A stretch of 64,000 bases of DNA, from the NCBI GenBank assembly GCA_044238845.1, contig JBIICN010000002.1:62001-126000 (forward strand), in the 5' to 3' direction. Below are positions 54,938 through 62,193 of the stretch, piece after piece (position 1 is the stretch's first letter; the number at the start of each line of letters is the position of its first letter). The DNA is from UBA4416 sp044238845 (lineage in GTDB: Bacteria; Bacteroidota; Bacteroidia; B-17B0; Aurantibacillaceae). A program made the position numbers and the translations under genes. The notes under the pieces are model-generated. The model was not told the DNA's origin. It searched no databases and saw only the letters and a list, made by a program, of their open reading frames with translations.

Positions 54938-55807
54938 GTGATACAAATAAAAAATATTATACTTTATCCTTTGCGCTCTTTGCGAAAAAACTTCGCGTAC
55001 TTTGCGGTTAAATATTTTCTTCTTTCCTCATTTATCTCTTTTTCTCAAAACCCAATCATCATAGCCCACCGAGGCGCTAGTGCCTATGCTCCCGAAAATA
55101 CGCTGACAGCTTTTGAAAAAGCAATCCAAATGGGTGCACTAGTTATCGAAACAGATGTGCATCAAACCAACGATAGCGTAGTGGTTATTATGCACGATCT
55201 AAGTGTGGATAGAACAACCTATCGCAAAGGATTAATAAAAGATATATCCTCAAAAGATTTCAAGGAACTTATTATAAAAACGAGACAGTCTAATAAACGG
55301 AGTAGAAGAAAATACCAAGTTGTAGAACAGTTGTATCGTCCTCCAACACTTGAAGAAGCTATCATAGCTATTAACGGGAGATGTAAATTATTGATTGAAC
55401 TTAAAAAAGGAAATTCTTATTATCCAAATATCGAAAAACATATTGTGGATTTAATAACTAAATACAATGCTCAAAGTTGGATAAGTACTATTCATTCGTT
55501 TGAAAAAGAACCTTTAATGAATATCGCAAAAAGAGATAGTAGCATTAACCTTCAAAAGTTGATTGTGTTTAATTTGCCTTTAGTGAGTTTTAATTTTGAT
55601 AAGCACTTTAATAAAGATGATTTTAAAAATTGGGAAGGCGTTAATGTGTATTATAAATTTTGTAGTAAACGTGTCATTCGAAAAATTCATAAACTTGGCA
55701 AAACGGTTTATGTTTGGACGGTGAATAGTCCTCGAAAAGCACGTAAATTAGCTAAAAGAGGCGTAGATGGTATTATTACAAATAAACCTGACATTTTAAC
55801 GTTATAG
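54938..55807 (+). CDS. Glycerophosphodiester phosphodiesterase
   Basis: 289 residues by the GTG start; TTG starts at 54971 and 54980 are alternatives, the last giving MRKNFAYFAVKYFLLSSF as a compact signal peptide. The GDPD core has AHRGASAYAPENT, ETDVHQTNDSVVV and MHDLSVDRTT, with the expected catalytic His, Glu and Asp. The C-terminal WTVNSPRKARKLAKRGVDGI is typical. It hydrolyses glycerophosphodiesters, probably in the periplasm. The signal peptide is encoded by the repeat at 54968-55012. Confidence 0.85.
   Translation: MIQIKNIILYPLRSLRKNFAYFAVKYFLLSSFISFSQNPIIIAHRGASAYAPENTLTAFEKAIQMGALVIETDVHQTNDSVVVIMHDLSVDRTTYRKGLIKDISSKDFKELIIKTRQSNKRSRRKYQVVEQLYRPPTLEEAIIAINGRCKLLIELKKGNSYYPNIEKHIVDLITKYNAQSWISTIHSFEKEPLMNIAKRDSSINLQKLIVFNLPLVSFNFDKHFNKDDFKNWEGVNVYYKFCSKRVIRKIHKLGKTVYVWTVNSPRKARKLAKRGVDGIITNKPDILTL
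54968..55012. repeat. CTTTGCG repeat element within the GDPD signal sequence
   Basis: The element carries CTTTGCG three times (CCTTTGCGCTCTTTGCG, then ACTTTGCGGTTAAA). This is a common dispersed word in Bacteroidota intergenic regions, from memory. Here it is in frame in the N-terminus of the GDPD gene. Confidence 0.5.
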
Positions 55808-55823
55808 TATCTGTTACCAAAAT

Positions 55824-55843
55824 GTGTTATATTAGTATAACAC
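55824..55843 (+). terminator. Possible terminator after the GDPD gene
   Basis: GTGTTAT and ATAACAC form a perfect 7-bp inverted repeat around ATTAGT, about 17 bases after the stop. AT-rich and without a clear T-run, so it is uncertain. Confidence 0.3.
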
Positions 55844-55867
55844 TAGTTTCATTTAAATTATAGCTTT

Positions 55868-56485
55868 TTGCGATTAACTATTTACATTCTTGTTATTTGT
55901 TTGTTTAGTTCTTGTGCTATACATCATGAATTTCCTTTTATTTGTTTTAAAGGTAGTTGTGTGAAGCAACAATTTAGTATGAAGCCTTTGAAAAAAAGAA
56001 TTCAAATTGCGATGGGCGGTCAAAAACGAAAACTGCGGGCTTCACAAGGTAGTTCAAAAAGTATTTCTAGGAAATCCGCTCCTTCAAAGGATAATGATTT
56101 TAAAAACAAATCAACTACAGATAGTACTAGAAAAGATTCTGTTGCAAGTTCAAATTTAGAAGGTTATGGCTTAACGGTAATGGATACGGTCGTGAGGATT
56201 TACTACGAAGGATTAACAGACAGTGTTTTGAACATGTACAAAAAAATAATTCAGTCTTTTGTGTCTAGAACGGGAACTAATCATATTTCCGAAATTTCAT
56301 TAACCGATTATTATTCAAAAGAGGGTTTTACCGAAGTATCTGTTAAGTCTGATATCGGTGATTATTTGTTGAAAATTGGGGTTTCCAAATATCGTGTCTT
56401 ATGGTCAAAAAATAAATGTTTAAAGCCTGAAAATGAAGCACATTGGCCTAAAAAACTGCTGTATTTAGAAATTCGGTTTCATTAA
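55868..56485 (+). CDS. Lipoprotein of unknown function
   Basis: 205 residues, start TTG. The hydrophobic N-terminus MRLTIYILVICLFSSC holds a lipobox at Cys16. The centre is Ser/Lys/Arg-rich and low complexity (SSKSISRKSAPSKDN). The C-terminal half (ISLTDYYSKEGFTEVSVKSDIGDYLL) looks folded, but no family is recognised. It follows the GDPD gene by 60 bases. There is no in-frame ATG at a better position. Confidence 0.6.
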   Translation: MRLTIYILVICLFSSCAIHHEFPFICFKGSCVKQQFSMKPLKKRIQIAMGGQKRKLRASQGSSKSISRKSAPSKDNDFKNKSTTDSTRKDSVASSNLEGYGLTVMDTVVRIYYEGLTDSVLNMYKKIIQSFVSRTGTNHISEISLTDYYSKEGFTEVSVKSDIGDYLLKIGVSKYRVLWSKNKCLKPENEAHWPKKLLYLEIRFH

Positions 56486-56555
56486 TCTAAAAATAAAAAG
56501 AAACTAATTCAATTACAAGATGTAACTTTTGGATAAAATGGTATTATACTAGCTT

Positions 56556-59006
56556 ATGGAAATAACAATTACTGAAAACAAATCATTTTATACTTTTTTA
56601 AAAATAGCCACTTTTGTTGCGTTATTTGTTTTTTCTACTTCACTTCAATTACTTGCTCAAACTCCTTCGTTTTCGATAAATGGTAAAGCGAAATTTGAGA
56701 AAGATAAAATAGTAGAGTTTGGAAATGTGATTGCCATATCTCTAAAAGATTCTAGTATTATAAAAGGTGCACCATTTCAAAATGGCGAATTTAAGTTAGA
56801 TGGATTAGTTAAGGATTCGTTTCTCCTTAAAATTTCTTCGGTTGGCTATAAAGATTTTATAAAGCCTATTTATAAAGCTTTTAACGACACATTAATTGAT
56901 GTTGGGCAAATTACATTACTGTTAGATAATACGTTAAATGAAGTGACGATTGTAGCCAAAGCTCCTTTGTTTGAAATGGACGGAGAAAAAGTAAAAGTAA
57001 ATGTTGAGCAAACAAGTTTAAGTTCAGTTGGTAATGCTTTAGATGTTTTAAAACGATCACCAAGTGTTATGGTTAGTAGCTCCGATGCCGTAACTGTATT
57101 TGGAAAAGGCGCCCCTATTATATATTTAGATGGAATGCAAATTTCATCGATTGATATTTTAAAATCTATTCCATCCTCCGAAATCAAAAGCATTGAAATT
57201 ATAAATAATCCATCCGCTAAGTACGATGCAGGAGGAAGAGCGGTTATTAATATCATAACTGTTAAAAATAATCTAGAAGGCTATAATGGAAATATTATTC
57301 AAAATACCTTATACATTAAGTCACTATTTGGTTACACGGGATTGCGATTAAATGTAACTAAAAAGAAATGGTCGGTTAATGTTGGTGTTGGTGCAACGAT
57401 GGGTGAGCAATGGAGTTCTGATTTATATAAAAGAACTTATAAAGTTCAAGATACGATGACGATGCAAATGAATAATTCTATTTATGATAAACAAATTCAT
57501 ACTAATATGTATTATTACAGAGCTGGTATGAATTACCGTTTTGATTCAACAAGTACATTTGGTTTACAATACAATGGCTTTTATAATGCACGAAATGATG
57601 TATCGGAAAACGCTAATAGTATTACTCAAGATGATGTTGAGATATACGGATTAAAAACTAATACTAGTACCAAACCATTGTCTATAAATAATAATGTTAC
57701 AGCTAATTACACGAAACGTTTTGATACGTTAGGAACAGAATTGTTTGTAGCAGGTCAGTATGGCGATTTTAATATTAAAAATATAGCCAACATTCATCAA
57801 GAGACTACTTTTGGAGGATTAACCACTGATCTAGAGAAACGAAATACTAATCAAAACCAAATAAATATTATCAGTGCTCAAATAGATTTCACAAAAGTAT
57901 TTAATACAAAATGGAAGTTAGAAAGTGGAATTAAAGAAACATATATTTCGAAAACGAGTGATATTAAGTTTGAGAATTATCAAGTAAGCGATGGTTGGGT
58001 GTCAGATCCTAGTTATTTGAATGGCTTTAGTTTTAATGAAAATATTGGAGCGGCTTATAGTGAATTGAGATTTAAACAAAAAAAGTTTAATGCCAGATTA
58101 GGAGGTAGAGCAGAGTTAACACATTCGGGTGGATTTTCAAAAACCACCAATCAATCGTTGATTGAAAGGCAATATTTGAATTTTTTTCCTAGTGCATTTT
58201 TAGGTTACGATTTCACAAAAGATTTAACAGCAGCTGTGACATTATCAAGTCGAATTACTCGTCCTACGTTTCAAGATTTAGATCCTTTTATTAATTATAT
58301 TGATTCACTTACGTCTTTTAGGGGCAATCCTTATTTATTACCAGAATACACCTATTCAGCGGAAGCGTCTTTAATTTATATGAAAGAAGCTAGTTTGACT
58401 TTTAATTATAGCCGTACTAACGGTGCTTTACGATTGGTTGTAGATAAATTAAATGATGGAACTGATGCTTTTACAGCTACCACCAAAAATTTAGATAGAG
58501 CAGAAACCTATTCGTTTGGAATTACTATACCTTACGAATTAAAATGGTGGACAACCTCTAATTATTTTGGCTATTTTTTAAACACCTTTACTTATAATCA
58601 AGGTGGTTTAATTATTAAAAACAACAAGCCGACGTTTAGTTTGTATTTGTATGATGAGTTTAGATTTAAAAAAATCTGTTCACTCGAACTAAATTATGAA
58701 TATACATCATCAGCGGTGGATGGTATTTTTATTTCGAAGCCTTTTTCGATGTTGAGTGTTACTTTAAAAAAGACGTTCTTTAATGATAAGTTAACTTGTA
58801 GAGTTACTGCTAGTGATGTATTTAGTCAATATATTATGTCTGGTAACAGTAATATACCAACCTATGATTTGAGTTATGTTTCGCGAACGAGTACGCATTA
58901 TTATTTACTAGCCCTAAATTACAAATTCGGGAAATTAAAGAACGTTAATTATCAAAATAGATCCGTAAACGACGAGCAAGATAACCGCGTGAAAATGGGG
59001 AAATAA
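56556..59006 (+). CDS. TonB-dependent-receptor-like outer-membrane beta-barrel protein
   Basis: 816 residues. A signal peptide (LKIATFVALFVFSTSLQLLAQ) leads to a carboxypeptidase-regulatory-like domain at ~30-120 and a plug-like region (GAPIIYLDGMQISSIDILKSI, SAKYDAGGRAVINI). A long barrel follows with repeated aromatic strands. It belongs to the outer-membrane beta-barrel family (OMP_b-brl_3) of Bacteroidota. Substrate unknown. There is no SusD partner, so it is not a classic PUL. Confidence 0.85.
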   Translation: MEITITENKSFYTFLKIATFVALFVFSTSLQLLAQTPSFSINGKAKFEKDKIVEFGNVIAISLKDSSIIKGAPFQNGEFKLDGLVKDSFLLKISSVGYKDFIKPIYKAFNDTLIDVGQITLLLDNTLNEVTIVAKAPLFEMDGEKVKVNVEQTSLSSVGNALDVLKRSPSVMVSSSDAVTVFGKGAPIIYLDGMQISSIDILKSIPSSEIKSIEIINNPSAKYDAGGRAVINIITVKNNLEGYNGNIIQNTLYIKSLFGYTGLRLNVTKKKWSVNVGVGATMGEQWSSDLYKRTYKVQDTMTMQMNNSIYDKQIHTNMYYYRAGMNYRFDSTSTFGLQYNGFYNARNDVSENANSITQDDVEIYGLKTNTSTKPLSINNNVTANYTKRFDTLGTELFVAGQYGDFNIKNIANIHQETTFGGLTTDLEKRNTNQNQINIISAQIDFTKVFNTKWKLESGIKETYISKTSDIKFENYQVSDGWVSDPSYLNGFSFNENIGAAYSELRFKQKKFNARLGGRAELTHSGGFSKTTNQSLIERQYLNFFPSAFLGYDFTKDLTAAVTLSSRITRPTFQDLDPFINYIDSLTSFRGNPYLLPEYTYSAEASLIYMKEASLTFNYSRTNGALRLVVDKLNDGTDAFTATTKNLDRAETYSFGITIPYELKWWTTSNYFGYFLNTFTYNQGGLIIKNNKPTFSLYLYDEFRFKKICSLELNYEYTSSAVDGIFISKPFSMLSVTLKKTFFNDKLTCRVTASDVFSQYIMSGNSNIPTYDLSYVSRTSTHYYLLALNYKFGKLKNVNYQNRSVNDEQDNRVKMGK

Positions 59007-59023
59007 CAAAAAACACCATAAAC

Positions 59024-59053
59024 TTTGCTATAAAAACCAAATGCGTATCTTTG
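59024..59053 (+). promoter_or_regulatory. Consensus promoter of truA, near-leaderless
   Basis: TTTG (59024-59027), 18 bases, TATCTTTG (59046-59053): exact -33/-7 pair. Only 4 bases (CGCC) separate the -7 box from the truA ATG. Confidence 0.6.
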
Positions 59054-59057
59054 CGCC

Positions 59058-59822
59058 ATGCCTCGCTATTTTATTCAGTTAGCCTATAATGGTGTCAATT
59101 ACAACGGTTGGCAAATTCAGGATAATACGCCAAATACTATACAACAAGTTTTGCAAGATAAACTCTCGATGATTTTATCTGAGCAAATTGATATTGTAGG
59201 TTGTGGACGAACAGATACAGGCGTCAGTGCTAAAGATTATTATGCACACTTTGATTCTACTAAAACAAACTTGCATTTAGAGGAGTCGAACTGCGTTTAT
59301 AAATTAAACAAGGTTTTACCTTATGAAATAGCCATTAAAAAAATTTATTCCGTAAAAGATGAGGCAAGTGCCCGATTTGACGCTGAGTTTAGAAGCTATG
59401 AGTATTTTTTGCACTCTTACAAAGATCCATTTTTAACCACTACTTCTTTATTGCATTATGGTGATTTGAATTTAGATGCCATGAATGAAGCCGCAGCTCA
59501 TTTGTTGACAGTAACAGATTTTACAAGTTTTAGTAAAGTGAATACGCAAACTAAAACCAACAACTGTAACGTAACTTTTGCCAAATGGACTAAACTAAAC
59601 GACACGCAGTTTGTTTTTAAAATAACAGCTAATCGATTTTTACAAAATATGGTTCGTGCCATTGTGGGAACATTATTAGAAGTTGGTAAAGGGAAAATCA
59701 CATTGGAAGAATTTAAATCAATAGTTCAAAATAAAAATCGTTCAGGTGCTGGTATGTCGGTTGCTGGGCACGCTTTATATTTAACCGACATAAAATATCC
59801 TAAAGAAATTTTTAATGGCTAA
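59058..59822 (+). CDS. truA: tRNA pseudouridine(38-40) synthase
   Basis: 254 residues. The catalytic Asp53 is in VGCGRTDTGVSA, and LQDKLSMIL and RFLQNMVRAIVGTLLEVG are family motifs. It isomerises uridines 38-40 of the anticodon arm. Its final codons overlap the start of the ABC exporter by 8 bases, so the two are translationally coupled. Confidence 0.95.
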   Translation: MPRYFIQLAYNGVNYNGWQIQDNTPNTIQQVLQDKLSMILSEQIDIVGCGRTDTGVSAKDYYAHFDSTKTNLHLEESNCVYKLNKVLPYEIAIKKIYSVKDEASARFDAEFRSYEYFLHSYKDPFLTTTSLLHYGDLNLDAMNEAAAHLLTVTDFTSFSKVNTQTKTNNCNVTFAKWTKLNDTQFVFKITANRFLQNMVRAIVGTLLEVGKGKITLEEFKSIVQNKNRSGAGMSVAGHALYLTDIKYPKEIFNG

Positions 59823-61593
59823 AACAGAACCAAAAAATAAATTCAGTTTTACGTTATTAAAACGAATATTGTCTTACAGTAAACCTTATAAAGCATTATT
59901 CTTTTTTGCTATTTCATTAACTTTATTGTTATCGTCCTTAACCATCGTTCGCCCATTATTAATCAATAAGATGCTGAATTGTATTGGCGCTGTTAATATA
60001 ACAGACCCCGGATATTTGCCTGATGGCGAAAAAATATCCTATATCAATTACATGGGAATATTGTTAATTGGAGTTTTGTTAACAGAGGCATTACTTCAGT
60101 TTACCAATATTTATGTCACCAATTTATTAGGGCAAAATATTGTGAAGGATTTGCGTTTGCAAGTGTACACTCATATTTTAAAATTAAAGAATACCTATTT
60201 TGATAACACGCCTGTGGGAACATTAGTAACTAGAGCTATTTCGGATATAGAAAGTTTAAGTGATGTATTTTCGCAAGGCTTTATTGTTATTATGGGTGAT
60301 ATTTTGATGTTGGTGATTTTTATTACCGCCATGTTGATGAAAAACTGGGCGGTTGCTTTAGTGACATTAAGTACTATTCCTTTATTATTAATTGCCACTA
60401 ATTTATTTAAGAATGGCGTTAAAAAAACATTTACTGAAGTCCGTAATGCAGTGGCTTCTTTAAATGCCTTTACTAATGAGCATATTTCTGGAATGCGTAT
60501 TGTACAATTATTTAATCGCGAAAAAGTAGAGTACGAAAAGTTTAAGGACATTAATGAAAAACATAAAGTAGCTAACATCCGATCTATCTGGTATTACTCG
60601 GTATTTTTTCCTGTAGTCGAAATTTTATCAGCTGTGTCAATAGCTTTGTTTGTTTGGTTTGCTGGTTTAAAAGCAAACGACTATAATCTACAATTAGGAG
60701 ATATCACCTTTTTTATCATGATGATTAATATGGTGTTTCGCCCGATACGAATGTTAGCAGATAGATTAAATACTTTGCAAATGGGAATCGTGGCTTCGGA
60801 GCGTGTTTTTAAAGTAATTGATACGGATGAAATTATTTCTGAATCAGGAACAGTATCTGCCAAGAATATGAAAGGTAAAGTGGAATTTAAAGATGTTTGG
60901 TTTGCCTACAAAGAAGATAATTATGTTTTAAAAGGAATTTCATTTACCATTCATCAAGGCGAAACCGTGGCTATTATTGGCGCTACTGGAGCAGGTAAAT
61001 CAAGTGTTATTAATTTGTTAAGTCGTTTTTACGAAATTAATAAAGGACAAATATTAATTGATGATGTGAGTGTTTCCGATTATCAATTGAATGAGTTAAG
61101 AGAATCGGTAGGTGTTGTATTGCAAGATGTGTTTTTATTTAGTGATTCTATTTTAAATAATATCACATTGCATAATCCAATTATTACAGAGGAACAGGTG
61201 ATAGCTGCAGCCAAAAATATTGGTATTCATGATTTTATAGCCAGTTTACCAAGAGGCTATCATTACAATGTTAAAGAACGTGGAGCGATGTTATCTGCTG
61301 GTCAGCGACAATTAGTAGCTTTCGTGCGTGCTTATGTTTATAATCCTCCCATTTTTGTATTGGACGAAGCAACGTCTTCTATTGATTTAGAAACCGAAAA
61401 ATTAATTCAAAAAGCATCCTTTGAATTAGCTAAAAATAGAACGTCTATTATTATTGCTCACCGTTTATCCACCATTCATCACGCTAAACAAATTATCGTG
61501 ATGGATAAAGGTAAAATTGTGGAGCAAGGGCAAACATCCGAATTAGTTGATAAAGTAGATGGCGTTTATAAAAAAATGCTAGAATTAGCTTAA
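59815..61593 (+). CDS. MsbA-like ABC exporter (permease-ATPase)
   Basis: 592 residues. Six membrane helices in the N-terminal half, then the ATPase with Walker A GATGAGKSS (389-397), the ABC signature LSAGQRQL, Walker B FVLDEATSSID and the H-loop IAHRLST. It is a half-transporter that works as a homodimer to export lipids or other hydrophobic substrates. It is coupled to truA. Its sequence is not of the C39-peptidase class, unlike the last gene in this window. Confidence 0.9.
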   Translation: MAKTEPKNKFSFTLLKRILSYSKPYKALFFFAISLTLLLSSLTIVRPLLINKMLNCIGAVNITDPGYLPDGEKISYINYMGILLIGVLLTEALLQFTNIYVTNLLGQNIVKDLRLQVYTHILKLKNTYFDNTPVGTLVTRAISDIESLSDVFSQGFIVIMGDILMLVIFITAMLMKNWAVALVTLSTIPLLLIATNLFKNGVKKTFTEVRNAVASLNAFTNEHISGMRIVQLFNREKVEYEKFKDINEKHKVANIRSIWYYSVFFPVVEILSAVSIALFVWFAGLKANDYNLQLGDITFFIMMINMVFRPIRMLADRLNTLQMGIVASERVFKVIDTDEIISESGTVSAKNMKGKVEFKDVWFAYKEDNYVLKGISFTIHQGETVAIIGATGAGKSSVINLLSRFYEINKGQILIDDVSVSDYQLNELRESVGVVLQDVFLFSDSILNNITLHNPIITEEQVIAAAKNIGIHDFIASLPRGYHYNVKERGAMLSAGQRQLVAFVRAYVYNPPIFVLDEATSSIDLETEKLIQKASFELAKNRTSIIIAHRLSTIHHAKQIIVMDKGKIVEQGQTSELVDKVDGVYKKMLELA

Positions 61594-61803
61594 TGTTGTC
61601 GTTTTAACTATTCGGGAAATTCAACTTTTATTCTATTTTATTATTCATAGTTTTAAGGAGATTAAATTTCCTCTATGAAGAAACTATTTCTTATGCTGCA
61701 ATTATTTTCAAATTCAATTAACGAACTATTCATTGCTAATCCATATTAGGCTTCTTTTCGTAAAACTTATGTTTTTCCTTCTATTCCAAAAGAACTAGTA
61801 GAA

Positions 61804-61829
61804 TCAGTGGCTTTTTTCAAAGCCACTGA
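61804..61829. terminator. Hairpin between the ABC exporter and the peptide gene
   Basis: TCAGTGGCTTT and AAAGCCACTGA form a perfect 11-bp stem with loop TTTC. On the plus strand six T's follow after a few bases. It lies just past the peptide stop on the minus strand and past the exporter on the plus strand; either or both may use it. 61594-61803 holds nothing else supportable. Confidence 0.55.
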
Positions 61830-61843
61830 AGAAGCCTTTTTTA

Positions 61844-62026
61844 TTATTCTGTGCGAGAAGGAGATTTAATATTTGAACGAGTGGTATTAATTGCACCAGT
61901 CGTTTCATTTAATGTTGTGCCGCCACCGCCTCCAATGACTGTGCTTAATTGGTTTTTATCCATTTTTTGGATATTACTTTTTACTTCTTTCGAAGTTTCT
62001 TTTTTGAAGATGTTGAATAATTTCAT
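61844..62026 (-). CDS. Double-glycine-leader secreted peptide precursor (RiPP/bacteriocin-like)
   Basis: 60 residues. The leader is MKLFNIFKKETSKEVKSNIQ then KMDKNQLSTVIGGGGG, with five glycines at 32-36. The NQL-S-x-I-GGG end matches Bacteroidota GG-type leaders cut by C39 peptidases. The residual core (up to ~26 residues) is Thr/Ser/Asn-rich (TTLNETTGAINTTRSN) and contains no cysteine. It faces away from a C39-type ABC exporter over 167 bases, the classical genetic layout. The product may be an antimicrobial or signalling peptide; this is an inference. Confidence 0.72.
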   Translation of the reverse strand: MKLFNIFKKETSKEVKSNIQKMDKNQLSTVIGGGGGTTLNETTGAINTTRSNIKSPSRTE

Positions 62027-62064
62027 AAAGGTTGTTTTAAATATTGAACAAATTAAAGCACAAA

Positions 62065-62120
62065 TAGTAATTTAATAAATACCTAATTAGTAATTACCAA
62101 GTTTGATTTAGTAATTACCA
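62065..62120. promoter_or_regulatory. Direct repeats TAGTAATT-type, candidate operator
   Basis: TAGTAATTTA starts at 62065, TAGTAATTACCA at 62088 and TAGTAATTACCA at 62109. The last two are identical over 12 bases and start 21 bp apart; the first differs by 23 bp in spacing and in its 3' bases. A 21-bp period is two helical turns. They lie between the peptide gene and the exporter gene. Confidence 0.5.
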
Positions 62121-62193
62121 TAAATACTGTATGAATTTGTAAATGGTATTTCAGGTTTTTTGTTAGTTTTACAGTGTTAAATCCAAATTATTA

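Noticed and set aside
59815..61593. Treating the MsbA-like exporter as part of the peptide system
   Set aside because: It is translationally coupled to truA, lacks a C39 domain and is separated from the peptide by a strong hairpin, so it more likely belongs to the truA unit.
61675..61749. 24-residue plus-strand ORF (MKKLFLML...) with AAGGAG upstream, near the GG peptide
   Set aside because: The AAGGAG lies about 18 bases from the ATG, the phylum rarely uses Shine-Dalgarno sites, and the ORF lacks a GG leader. Not supported as a gene.
61851..62075. Plus-strand ORF opposite the GG peptide
   Set aside because: It is the antisense shadow of the peptide gene, and its product has no features beyond the mirrored Gly codons (Pro run).
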